Shown here: positions 33,757 to 41,880 of the stretch, one piece after another | Layout: each line of letters begins with the position of its first letter | How positions within the stretch are numbered: position 1 is the stretch's first letter | Assembly (NCBI RefSeq): GCF_042646425.1 | Contig: NZ_JBHRTR010000004.1 | Location: 1-64,000, forward strand | DNA length: 64,000 nt | Direction of reading: 5' to 3' | Origin: Marinibaculum pumilum | GTDB taxonomy: Bacteria; Pseudomonadota; Alphaproteobacteria; Ferrovibrionales; Ferrovibrionaceae | Made by a program: the position numbers and the translations under genes | Notes under the pieces: model-generated | Told to the model about the DNA's origin: nothing | The model's input: only the letters and a program-made list of their open reading frames with translations | Database searches by the model: none

Positions 33757-34959
33757 TCAGTTCACTCTGGCGAAGCGGACCGGCAGGCTGCCCAGGCCGC
33801 GCACCGAATTGTTGGGCCGCCAGACCGCGGGGCCGGCCGGTTCGATCCGGCCGACTTTGCGGGCGAGGGCGGAGAGTACCGCCTCCGCCTCCTGTCGCGC
33901 GACCGACTGGCCGACGCAGCCATGCACGCCGGTGCCGAAGGCGACATGGCCGACCGGCCGGCGGGCGATGTCGAAGCGCGCCGCGTCCGGCCAATGGTCG
34001 GGGTCCAGGTTCGCCGCTGCAAGCACGCAGAGGATCTTGGATCCCTCCGGGATCGGCACGCCGGAAACCTCCGTATCCTGGTTCGCGGTCCGGCAGAAGG
34101 AATGCACCGGCGAGGTCATGCGCAGCACCTCCTCGAAGCAGGGGCGGGCCAGCTTCGGGTCGGCGCGCAGAGCAGCGAACTGCGTCGGGCTGTTCGCCAG
34201 GCACCAGACCGCACTGGCCAGGCCGTTCACCGTGGTATCGACCCCGGCGGACAGCAGGGAGCGCACCAGCAGGCCGCATTCCTCCTCGCTCAGCTCGCCG
34301 TTGTCGGCGGCGGCATAGATGGCGGCGGCGAAGCCGTCGCCGGTGATCGCCGCGCGCTCGCAGCGCGCCGCGATCCATGCCGTCACCCGCGGCGCCTCCG
34401 CCAGTGCCGCGCGACGGATCGCATTGTCCGGCCCCAGCGCGTTGAACACCATGGCGCCGTAGGTCAGCAGCATCTCGCGACCCTCGGGCGCGATGCCCAC
34501 CGCATCCGGAAAGACCTTCAGGGGAAAGGCCTCGGCCAGGTCCGGCACGGCATCGAACTCCCCTTTCGCGACCAGCCGGTCGACCAGGGCGTCGGCCTCC
34601 GCCTGGAAACTCTCCTTCAGTCGCGCGACCGCGCGCGGCGACAGCGCCCGGGTGAGGACGGCACGCGTGCGGGTATGGGCCGGCGGGTCGACCTCCAGAA
34701 CGATGCTCGGCTGCCGCCAGGGCGTTTCCGTCTTGAAGTCGGTCAGCCCGACCCCGCGGGAGGAGACGAAGCGCTGCCAGTCGGAGAAAATCTCCTGCAC
34801 CTCGGGATGCCGGCCGGCGGCGAAGATGCCGTAGCGGTCGAGCCAGACCAGCGGACCCTTGCGGCGCAGCGCATCGTAATAGGGGACGGGGTCGCACAGC
34901 ACGGCCGGGTCATAGGGGTCGATGTCCCAGGTCGGAATCGACGGGTCGGGCGGCGGCAC
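33757..34959 (-). CDS. Cytochrome P450, CYP199-like
   Basis: 400 residues, GTG start. I-helix SAGVDTTVNGLASAV carries the acid-threonine pair for oxygen activation, FEEVLR is the ExxR motif, and the haem loop is FGTGVHGCVGQSVARQE with the Cys ligand. The I-helix TTVNG pattern and the surrounding sequence resemble the CYP199 family of Rhodopseudomonas, which oxidise para-substituted benzoates (for example demethylate 4-methoxybenzoate). Together with the ferredoxin and reductase downstream it forms a complete class I system. The substrate assignment is inference from family resemblance. Confidence 0.94.
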   Translation of the reverse strand: MPPPDPSIPTWDIDPYDPAVLCDPVPYYDALRRKGPLVWLDRYGIFAAGRHPEVQEIFSDWQRFVSSRGVGLTDFKTETPWRQPSIVLEVDPPAHTRTRAVLTRALSPRAVARLKESFQAEADALVDRLVAKGEFDAVPDLAEAFPLKVFPDAVGIAPEGREMLLTYGAMVFNALGPDNAIRRAALAEAPRVTAWIAARCERAAITGDGFAAAIYAAADNGELSEEECGLLVRSLLSAGVDTTVNGLASAVWCLANSPTQFAALRADPKLARPCFEEVLRMTSPVHSFCRTANQDTEVSGVPIPEGSKILCVLAAANLDPDHWPDAARFDIARRPVGHVAFGTGVHGCVGQSVARQEAEAVLSALARKVGRIEPAGPAVWRPNNSVRGLGSLPVRFARVN

Positions 34960-35032
34960 GGCCGTGGCCGCGGGTTCTGCCTTTGCGCTGCCTTCGGTTA
35001 TCGGCCCATCCTCCCCTATGGCTGTCGTTGAT

Positions 35033-35042
35033 TTGTTAACAA
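35033..35042. promoter_or_regulatory. AT-rich palindrome upstream of the P450 gene (MarR-like site)
   Basis: TTGTTAACAA, a perfect 10-bp palindrome in the short AT-rich patch GATTTGTTAACAATATC, 74 bp upstream of the P450 start in the 135-bp gap after the molybdoenzyme gene. Palindromes of this kind are common MarR-family operators, and a MarR gene ends the operon. The left part could also serve as a -35 element on the minus strand. Confidence 0.55.
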
Positions 35043-35094
35043 TATCATGCCCGACGACGGGCCGGATGTCGACCGGGGCGGGGCGCCGCGCCCG

Positions 35095-37524
35095 TCACCC
35101 GCGCGGGCCGGCCAGCGCCGCCCAGATGCGCTCAGGCGTGGCAGGCATGTCCACCGGGCCGGCGCCGCGGCTCGCCAGGGCGTCGTTCACCGCATTCATC
35201 ACCGCGGGCAGCGAGCCGCTGACCCCGGCCTCGCCGCAGCCCTTGGCGCCAAGCGGATTACTGGTGGCCGGCACCGGGTGGAAGGCGATGTCGAAGCGCG
35301 GGACAAGATCGGCGCGCGGCAGGGCATAGTCCATGAAGGAACCGGACAGCAGCTGGCCCTCGCCGTCATAGACCATGCGTTCCGTCAGGCATTGGCCGAT
35401 GCCCTGCACGATGCCGCCATGGACCTGTCCCTCCGCCAGCATCGGGTTGATGACGGTGCCGAAATCGTCCACCGCGGTGTAGCGGTCGATCCGCACCGTG
35501 CCGGTCTCCGGGTCGATCTCCAGCTCGCAGACATGGCAGCCATTGGGGAAGGCCATCGGCGGGCTGTCGTCGGCCAGCGCCGCATCCAGGCTGTCCGGCA
35601 CCGCCTCCGGCAGGGCGGTGCCGCCGGCCTGCGCCTCCCGCAGCCAGGCTGCCAGGTCCATGAGGCCGACGAAGCGGTCGGTGCCGGCGATGCGGAAGCC
35701 ACCCATGCCTGGATTGCCTGACGTCCCGCCCAGGCCCTCCGGTTCGAAGACGATGTCGGCGATCGCCGCCTCCAGGACATGGGCAGCCAGGGCGCGGCCA
35801 TTCTCCTCCACCCGGTCGGCGGCGGCGAGCAGTGCCTTGCCGCTGGCCATGATGGAGCGCGAGCCGCCGGTACCGCCGCCGGTGATCAGCTGGTCGCTGT
35901 CGCCCTGCACCAGGTCCATCAGCTCGAACGGGATGCCCAGCCGGTCGCCCACCACCTGGGCGAAGGCGGAGGCATGGCCCTGGCCATAGTCCAGGGTGCC
36001 GGTCACCAGGCTGACCCTGCCGTCCGCCTCGAAGCGGATGCCGCCCATCTCCTTGCCCGGCGGGGCGGTCACCTCCAGGTAGCAGGCCATGCCACGCCCG
36101 CGCAGCAGTCCACGCGCGGCGCTCTCGGCCCTGCGGCCGTCGAAGCCGTCCCAGTCCGACCGCGCCAGCCCGGCCTCCAGCAGATGGCCGAAATCGCCGG
36201 AATCGTAGGTCAGGCCCGACGGCGCGGCATAGGGGATGGCTTCCGGCGCGACCAGGTTGCGGCGGCGGATCGCCACAGGGTCGTGCCCGGTCTCCCGCAC
36301 CGCCTGGTCGATCAGCCGCTCCATGACATAGTTGGCTTCCGGCCGGCCGGCGCCCCGATAGGGACCGATCGGGCCGGTATTGGTGAAGACGCAGGTGGTG
36401 CGGATGTCCATCACCGGGGTGGCGTAGGGGCCCGGCAGGTTCTTCTGCATGTTCACGCTGGGCATTGCCGGGCCCATGGCGGAGAGCCAGGCGCCCATCG
36501 CCGCCAGGTGGTGCACCCGCACCGCCAGGAAGCGGCCCTCGGAATCCAGCGCCAGCGCGCCCTCGATCACGGTGGCGCGGCCGCCCAGGTCGGACAGGAA
36601 GCTGTCGCTGCGCGCATCCCGCCACTTTACCGGCCGGCCCAGCGCCTTCGCCGCGTGCAGCACCATGATGTATTCGGGATAGGCGGCCGCCTTCATGCCG
36701 AAGGAGCCGCCGACATGGCCGACCAGGACGCGGACCTGCTCCGGCTTCACGTCCAGCTGCGCGGCGAGCCCGGCGCGCAGGCCGAAGGCGCCCTGGCAGC
36801 CGGCATGCAGCACGTAGCGGCCGGCTTCCGCGTCCCACAGGCCGAGCGCGGCGCGCGGCTCCATCGGTGCCACCGCCAGGCGGCCGTTTTCCAGCCGCAC
36901 CCGGGCGATATGGGCGGCCGCGGCAAAGGCCTTCTCGGCCGCCGCGCCATCGCCATAGCGCCAGTCCAGGCAGACATTGCCCGGGCAATCGTCGTGCAGG
37001 GCGGCGGCGCCCTCCGCCATCGCCGCCGCCGGGTCGGTGGCGGCCGGCAGCGGCTCGATCTCCAGCTCGATCGCCTCCAGCGCGTCCAGGGCGGCGGCTT
37101 CGCTCTCGGCCACGGCCATCGCCACCGCCTCGCCCACGAAGCGCACCCTGTCGGTCGCCATCAGCGGGCGCGACGGCGCGAACAGCGGCGTGCCGTCGGC
37201 GCTTTTCAGCGGCAGGCCGCAGCGGAACCCCTTGTAGCCGGCCGCGTCCATGTCGGCGGCGGTATAGACTGCCAGCACGCCGGGCAGGGCCCCCGCCGCC
37301 GCCGTGTCCAGCCGCACGATCCGGCCATGCGCGACCGGCGCGCGCAGCACCGCCGCCCAGGCCTGGCCCGGCATCGACAGGTCGTCGGTATAGCGCCCCT
37401 GCCCGGTGAGGAGGATCGGGTCCTCCTTCCGGGACACGGGCTGCCCCACCCCGAACTTCAGCGGGGCAATCTGGCGGGCGATCTGGGGGCTGCTCTCAGC
37501 GGAACGGGTCGTCTGTTCGTTCAT
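35095..37524 (-). CDS. Xanthine-dehydrogenase-family molybdopterin-binding subunit
   Basis: 809 residues. Large (molybdenum cofactor) subunit of an aldehyde/CO/N-heterocycle hydroxylase. Visible motifs: VGQPVSRKEDPILLTGQGRYTDD, VGHVGGSFGMK, GPIGPYRGAGRPEANYVMERL, GQGHASAFAQVVGDRLGI, and the active-site Glu region NPLGAKGCGEAGVSG. The PYRGAGR loop marks it as form II type rather than true CO dehydrogenase (AYXCSFR). No iron-sulfur or FAD subunit gene is adjacent, which is unusual. ATG 37524 is chosen because the preceding open extension has no family similarity. It lies upstream of the P450 operon on the same strand. Confidence 0.93.
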   Translation of the reverse strand: MNEQTTRSAESSPQIARQIAPLKFGVGQPVSRKEDPILLTGQGRYTDDLSMPGQAWAAVLRAPVAHGRIVRLDTAAAGALPGVLAVYTAADMDAAGYKGFRCGLPLKSADGTPLFAPSRPLMATDRVRFVGEAVAMAVAESEAAALDALEAIELEIEPLPAATDPAAAMAEGAAALHDDCPGNVCLDWRYGDGAAAEKAFAAAAHIARVRLENGRLAVAPMEPRAALGLWDAEAGRYVLHAGCQGAFGLRAGLAAQLDVKPEQVRVLVGHVGGSFGMKAAAYPEYIMVLHAAKALGRPVKWRDARSDSFLSDLGGRATVIEGALALDSEGRFLAVRVHHLAAMGAWLSAMGPAMPSVNMQKNLPGPYATPVMDIRTTCVFTNTGPIGPYRGAGRPEANYVMERLIDQAVRETGHDPVAIRRRNLVAPEAIPYAAPSGLTYDSGDFGHLLEAGLARSDWDGFDGRRAESAARGLLRGRGMACYLEVTAPPGKEMGGIRFEADGRVSLVTGTLDYGQGHASAFAQVVGDRLGIPFELMDLVQGDSDQLITGGGTGGSRSIMASGKALLAAADRVEENGRALAAHVLEAAIADIVFEPEGLGGTSGNPGMGGFRIAGTDRFVGLMDLAAWLREAQAGGTALPEAVPDSLDAALADDSPPMAFPNGCHVCELEIDPETGTVRIDRYTAVDDFGTVINPMLAEGQVHGGIVQGIGQCLTERMVYDGEGQLLSGSFMDYALPRADLVPRFDIAFHPVPATSNPLGAKGCGEAGVSGSLPAVMNAVNDALASRGAGPVDMPATPERIWAALAGPRG

Positions 37525-37696
37525 GCTGGCTCCGGTCGGAAGGAAGGCTGCGCTGCCGCGCATTCTCGCCGTCCTCGCCGGCATGTGCCACCCCGGCACC
37601 CGGACGCGCCGCGCATGGCGGCCCTGCGCCTGTCGCCCGGGCCCGCCGGAACGCCTAGGATCGACCCATGCAGCCCCATCCCCCGACATTGCCGGC

Positions 37697-38593
37697 ATGA
37701 CCGGCCCCGCCGCGGCGCTGCTGCCCGACGGGCGGCGGCTGCACCTGCAGCACGGGCCGATCGACCTGATCATCGACGTCGACGGCGACCGGCAGGCCGC
37801 CTATGCCGCCGCGCAGGCCCGGTTCGCCACCGTGCTGGCGGAGCTGGTGGGCGAACTGCCGGCGCTCCGTTCGCCCTGCCCGCCGGAGGGGCGCAGCTTC
37901 GCCGGCGCCATCGCCCGCCGGATGGAAGCGGCGGTCCGCCCCCATGCCGCTGCCGGCCTGTTCGTCACGCCGATGGCGGCGGTTGCCGGGTCGGTGGCGG
38001 AGGAGGTGCTGACCGCGATTCTCGCCGCGCTCGATGCCGCCGGGCGGCCGCCGGCACGGGCCTATGTCAACAATGGCGGCGATATCGCCCTGTACCTCGC
38101 GGCGGGGCAGCGCTTCGACCTGGCCGTGGCGCGGGTGGAGGATGGCGGCGGCCATGGCCGGGTCCGCATCGAGGCTGCGGATCCTGTGCGGGGTGTCGCG
38201 ACCAGCGGGCGCGGCGGCCGCAGCTTCTCGCTGGGCATCGCGGAGGCGGTGACCGTGCTGGCGGACCGTGCCGGCGCCGCCGACGTCGCGGCGACCCTGC
38301 TGGGCAATGCGGTCGACCTGCCGGGCCATGCCGCGATCCGCCGCGTGCCGGCCCGGGAGCTGGATCCGGACAGCGACCTGGGCGACCGGCCTGTGGTCAC
38401 CGGTTGCGGCCGGCTGGCGGCGGCCGAGGTGGCGGATGCCCTGGAGCGCGGCCTGCAGGCGGCCGAGCGGATGCGGGCCGCCGGCCTGATCCATGCCGCC
38501 GCCCTGTTCCTGCAGGGCGAGAGCCGGGTTGCCGCGCCTGCGGACAGGGCGATGCTGGCCGGCGCGCCGGATCGCCCCAGTTCTCAGGGGTGA
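37697..38593 (+). CDS. UPF0280/ApbE-like protein
   Basis: 298 residues from ATG 37697. Sequence of the UPF0280 type, distantly related to the flavin transferase ApbE: MAAVAGSVAEEVLTAILAA, RAYVNNGGDIALYLAAG, GVATSGRGGRSFSLGIAEAVTVLA, then AATLLGNAVDLPGH. The NNGGDI and ATSG patterns correspond to the ApbE core. No signal peptide is visible. The function of the family is not established. It is divergent from the molybdoenzyme gene. Confidence 0.88.
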   Translation: MTGPAAALLPDGRRLHLQHGPIDLIIDVDGDRQAAYAAAQARFATVLAELVGELPALRSPCPPEGRSFAGAIARRMEAAVRPHAAAGLFVTPMAAVAGSVAEEVLTAILAALDAAGRPPARAYVNNGGDIALYLAAGQRFDLAVARVEDGGGHGRVRIEAADPVRGVATSGRGGRSFSLGIAEAVTVLADRAGAADVAATLLGNAVDLPGHAAIRRVPARELDPDSDLGDRPVVTGCGRLAAAEVADALERGLQAAERMRAAGLIHAAALFLQGESRVAAPADRAMLAGAPDRPSSQG

Positions 38594-38682
38594 AGCCGCG
38601 CGGTTGGCTGCGCGGTGGCCGGCGGGACGGGCGTGGCCCTTCCTGTCCGGTGCAGGCAGGGAGACAGGCAGGGAGAAACGGG

Positions 38683-39126
38683 ATGCGGATGCTTTTCGCC
38701 CTCATGCTTCTTGTCGGGCTGGCGCAGGCGGCCGCATGGCTGCCGGTCCCGGCCCGCGCGGAGCCCGCAATCGGCACCGAGGACCGGGCGGCGATGACGG
38801 CGGTGATCGCCGAGCAGATGGCGGCGTTCCAGCGCGACGACGGCGATGCCGCCTTCGCCTTCGCCGCGCCGGAGATCCAGATGCAGTTCGGCACGCCGGA
38901 GGCCTTCATGACCATGGTGCGCCGCGGCTATGCTCCGGTCTACCGGCCGCAGAGCGTGGAGTTCCAGGCGCCGGAGCACCGCGCTGGCCGACCGGTCGTG
39001 CCGGTGATCGTCGGCGCCCCGGACGGATATCTGGTGCGCGCGCTCTATACCATGCGGCAGCTCGACGACGGGTCGTGGCGGATTGCCGGCTGCACCCTGG
39101 AGCGGCTGCCCGGCATGGGGGTCTGA
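38683..39126 (+). CDS. Exported DUF4864-like protein
   Basis: 147 residues with a Sec signal peptide (residues 1-26, ending VPARAEP). The mature protein, MTAVIAEQMAAFQRDDGDAAFAFAAPEIQMQF then FMTMVRRGYAPVYRP and LDDGSWRIAGCTLERLPGM, has the NTF2-like pattern of DUF4864 proteins common in alphaproteobacteria. GGGAGAA precedes the ATG. Its 3' end overlaps the convergent ACT-domain gene by about 80 bp. Function unknown. Confidence 0.88.
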   Translation: MRMLFALMLLVGLAQAAAWLPVPARAEPAIGTEDRAAMTAVIAEQMAAFQRDDGDAAFAFAAPEIQMQFGTPEAFMTMVRRGYAPVYRPQSVEFQAPEHRAGRPVVPVIVGAPDGYLVRALYTMRQLDDGSWRIAGCTLERLPGMGV

Positions 39127-39419
39127 GCCGCTGCCGCATCTGCGGCGGTCGGCGCCGCCGCGACAACGGCACGACCGATCGCCGGCATGGCCATGAGCCG
39201 CGCCTCCAGCTGGGCGGGCTGGAACGGCAGGGGACCGGCCAGCTGGAAGACAGCCCGGAAGCTCCGCCCCGACCTGTCGACCGGCTGGAGGTCGAGCCCC
39301 AGCAGGTCGATGCCGCAGCGGCGCAGCAGGGTCGCCACCCGGCACAGCCCGTCCACAGGGTCCGTCATTTCGCACAGCAGCGGCACGCTGGCCGCCCTTT
39401 CCGGTTCCGTCCTCGTCAT
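39045..39419 (-). CDS. Small ACT-domain protein
   Basis: 124 residues. After a short Arg/Glu-rich start, SVPLLCEMTDPVDGLCRVATLLRRCGIDLLGLDLQP and FRAVFQLAGPLPFQPAQLEARL follow the beta-alpha-beta-beta-alpha-beta order of an ACT domain and resemble acetolactate-synthase small subunits such as IlvM. ACT domains bind amino acids. No ilv gene is near. The last 25 or so codons overlap the 3' end of the convergent DUF4864 gene, and the tail there looks unstructured. The ribosome site is weak. It is divergent from the Lrp-family gene, so it may be an accessory amino-acid sensor for that locus (inference). Confidence 0.72.
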   Translation of the reverse strand: MTRTEPERAASVPLLCEMTDPVDGLCRVATLLRRCGIDLLGLDLQPVDRSGRSFRAVFQLAGPLPFQPAQLEARLMAMPAIGRAVVAAAPTAADAAAAQTPMPGSRSRVQPAIRHDPSSSCRMV

Positions 39420-39554
39420 AGAGGCATTCTGCCGCGCCGGGGGCGGAATGTGCTGCCGAATGCGTTCGATGCGATGCCGGGTTCCAGATGGCTGTTCCGC
39501 AAAATCGCAAATCAGCGGATGATCATGCCGTGAACTCTGCTGAACGGCATAGCG

Positions 39555-40019
39555 ATGATCGAGCTGGATGCCATAGATCTGAAGATCCTGCGGGAGTTGC
39601 AGGGCGCGGCCCGGATCAGCAACCGCGAGCTGGCCGACCGGGTCGGCCTGTCGCCCAGCCCGTGCTGGAGCCGGGTGCGCCGGCTCGAACGGGAAGGGGT
39701 GATCGCGGGCTATGTCACCGTTTTCGACCAGGCCGCGCTGGGGCGGCCCGACACGGTCGTGGTCGAGGTCACCCTGGACCGTCATGACGACGACATGCTC
39801 GACCGGTTCGGCGCCGCCCTGGCCGACCTGCCGGAGGTGATCGAGGCGCATCTGGTCACCGGCGACTACGATTATCTGGTGATCGCCGCGGTGGCCGGTA
39901 CCGAAGGCTATGAGCGGTTCCTGCGGGAGCGCCTCTACCGCATTCCAGGCATCCGGCACAGCCGCTCCAGCTTCAGCCTGCGTTGCCTGAAGCGCAGTTT
40001 TTCCGTCGGCCCGGCATGA
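39555..40019 (+). CDS. Lrp/AsnC-family transcriptional regulator
   Basis: 154 residues, the family's standard size. Helix-turn-helix at the N-terminus (LDAIDLKILRELQG, ISNRELADRVGLSPSPCWSRVRRLEREGVI) and a RAM/ACT-like sensing domain with LPEVIEAHLVTGDYDYLVIAAV. Such proteins regulate amino-acid genes in response to an amino acid. The aspartate dehydrogenase gene follows 73 bp downstream in the same direction and is the likely target. Confidence 0.95.
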   Translation: MIELDAIDLKILRELQGAARISNRELADRVGLSPSPCWSRVRRLEREGVIAGYVTVFDQAALGRPDTVVVEVTLDRHDDDMLDRFGAALADLPEVIEAHLVTGDYDYLVIAAVAGTEGYERFLRERLYRIPGIRHSRSSFSLRCLKRSFSVGPA

Positions 40020-40092
40020 GGGGCGGCCTTGCGGCCGGGGCATCGCCGTGCCGCACTGGGCCATCCATACTGATCGGGAGAGGGAGGGGCGC

Positions 40093-40908
40093 ATGACGAA
40101 GCTGGAGCGGGTGGCGCTGATCGGCTTTGGCGCGATCGGCCGTGCGGTGGCGGACGGTCTGCTGGCGGCTGCGGGTGACGATGCGCCCGTCCTGGCGGCG
40201 GTGCTGGTCCGCCCCGGCCGCGCGGAGCCGGTCCGGGATGCGCTGCCGGCCGGGACGGCGGTGGTGGAGGATGTCGCGGGCCTGCGCGCCGCCGCGCCCG
40301 GACTGGTCGTCGAATGCGCCGGGCAGGCGGCGGTGGCTGAGCATGCCGAAGCGGTGTTGGCGGCAGGGATCGACCTGATGGTGATTTCGACCGGGGCCCT
40401 GGCGGCACCGGGACGCCTGGAGCGGCTGACCGCCACCGCCAAGGCGGTGGGCGCGCAGCTGATTGCGCCGGCCGGGGCTATCGCCGGGCTGGACGGGCTC
40501 GGCGCGCTGCGCCGCTCCGGCCTGTCCGCGGTCACCTATACCTCGACGAAGCCGCCCCTGGCGTGGCGCGGCACCGCTGCGGAGGAGCAGCTGGACCTGG
40601 AATCCCTGGCGCAGGCCACTACGTTCTTCGAAGGTTCGGCCCGCGACGCCGCGCTCGCCTATCCGAAGAACGCGAACCTGGCTGCGACGGTGGCGTTGGC
40701 GGGCCTCGGCCTGGACGAGACGCGGGTGCGGCTGGTGGCCGACCCGGCGGCGCAGGGCAATACCGGCCGCATCGAGGCGGAGGGCGCAGCCGGCCGCCTG
40801 TCCGTGACCATGGGCGGTGCGGCGAGTGCCAATCCGAAGACCTCCGCCTCCACCGCCTGGAGCCTGCTGGACGCCATCCTGCGACGCGGCGCCAGCTTCG
40901 TGATCTGA
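40093..40908 (+). CDS. L-aspartate dehydrogenase
   Basis: 271 residues from ATG 40093. NAD-binding start VALIGFGAIGRAVADGL, then LVVECAGQAAVAEHAE, the conserved LIAPAGAIAGLDGLGAL and TSTKPPLAW segments, and FEGSARDAALAYPKNANLAATVALAGLG, all characteristic of aspartate dehydrogenase (EC 1.4.1.21; NadX-type). It converts aspartate to iminoaspartate/oxaloacetate, in NAD synthesis or aspartate catabolism. No nadA or nadC is adjacent, and the Lrp neighbour favours amino-acid catabolism. The dioxygenase gene starts 32 bp downstream. Confidence 0.92.
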   Translation: MTKLERVALIGFGAIGRAVADGLLAAAGDDAPVLAAVLVRPGRAEPVRDALPAGTAVVEDVAGLRAAAPGLVVECAGQAAVAEHAEAVLAAGIDLMVISTGALAAPGRLERLTATAKAVGAQLIAPAGAIAGLDGLGALRRSGLSAVTYTSTKPPLAWRGTAAEEQLDLESLAQATTFFEGSARDAALAYPKNANLAATVALAGLGLDETRVRLVADPAAQGNTGRIEAEGAAGRLSVTMGGAASANPKTSASTAWSLLDAILRRGASFVI

Positions 40909-40940
40909 CGGCCGCCCTTGGCAACCGCGTGGTGGCCGGT

Positions 40941-41618
40941 ATGAGGCATGCGATGCGTTCTTCCTTCAGTGCCGGCCGGATCGGGCGGCGGGCCGCCCTG
41001 CTGGGCGGCGCCGGACTGGCTGCCTACATCTTCGTTCCCCGGGTCCTGGGCCGAAGGGCCATGGCGCAGTCGCTGATCCCGACGCCGATGCAGACCGCCG
41101 GGCCGTTCTATCCGGTGGAGATCCCGGCCGACGCGGACAACAACCTGGTGGATGTCCGCGGCGCGGCGGCGCCGGCGGAAGGCCAGGTGGCCCATATCCT
41201 GGGACGGGTGATGACCGTCGCGGGCGAGCCGCTGCCGGGCGCTATGGTGGAGATCTGGCAGTGCGATGCGCAGGGCATCTACCTGCACCCGGGCAGTCGC
41301 CGGCAGGCCAGCCGCGACCCCGGCTTCCAGGGCTATGGCCGTGCGATCGCGGATGCCGACGGCCATTACCGCTTCCGGACCATCCGCCCGGCGCCCTATA
41401 CCGGGCGCACTCCGCATATCCATGTCGGCGTCCGCTCTGCCGCCGGCGAACTGGTGACCCAGATGTTCGTCGCGGACGAGCCCGGCAATGCGCGGGATTT
41501 CCTCTATCGCCGGCTGGATGCGCGTCAGCGCGCGGCGGTCACCGTGCGGCTGGCGCCGGCGGTGGAGGTCGAGCAGGGCGCCCTGGCGGGACGCTTCGAC
41601 CTGGTTCTGCCGGCCTGA
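40941..41618 (+). CDS. Exported intradiol ring-cleavage dioxygenase-like protein
   Basis: 225 residues. N-terminus RIGRRAALLGGAGLAAYIF has a twin-arginine-like signal (RR then hydrophobic core), ending at MAQS. The catalytic domain resembles protocatechuate 3,4-dioxygenase beta chain: QTAGPFYP, GEPLPGAMVEIWQCDAQG, and all four ferric ligands are present as Tyr in GIYLHPG, Tyr in APYTGRTPHIHV, and the two His of HIH. It should cleave a catechol between the hydroxyls. Export through Tat is unusual for ring-cleavage catabolism; the substrate is unknown. It follows the aspartate dehydrogenase gene closely. ATG 40953 is an alternative start. Confidence 0.88.
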   Translation: MRHAMRSSFSAGRIGRRAALLGGAGLAAYIFVPRVLGRRAMAQSLIPTPMQTAGPFYPVEIPADADNNLVDVRGAAAPAEGQVAHILGRVMTVAGEPLPGAMVEIWQCDAQGIYLHPGSRRQASRDPGFQGYGRAIADADGHYRFRTIRPAPYTGRTPHIHVGVRSAAGELVTQMFVADEPGNARDFLYRRLDARQRAAVTVRLAPAVEVEQGALAGRFDLVLPA

Positions 41619-41880
41619 ACCGTCCGGGCCCGATGGGCGGTTAACGTCGCGGCCTGCCTTTGCTAGCGTCCCACCCCGATGGCACGCCTCCTGCACTGAT
41701 GCCGTGGGCCGGCGACCGGAATGCGACAGGCAGGCCGGTCGGCGGCAGCGGCGCGGATGGGGGCGATCCCTGATCGGGACATTGCCGGAGGGGAACGGTC
41801 CCGCGCGGGACCGGCCGTCCGCGGCACGGGACGATCGGCATGGGACCGGGCGATCCGGCCCTTCAGGGGACAGACAGGCG

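Noticed and set aside
35095..37524. Carbon monoxide dehydrogenase large subunit
   Set aside because: The active-site loop reads PYRGAGR, not the AYXCSFR of true CO dehydrogenases, and the other two subunit genes are missing.
35779..38682. Long plus-strand open frame across the molybdoenzyme gene
   Set aside because: It is antisense to a gene with clear molybdopterin motifs. Only its last 148 codons (from 38683) are real, and these are annotated as the DUF4864 protein.
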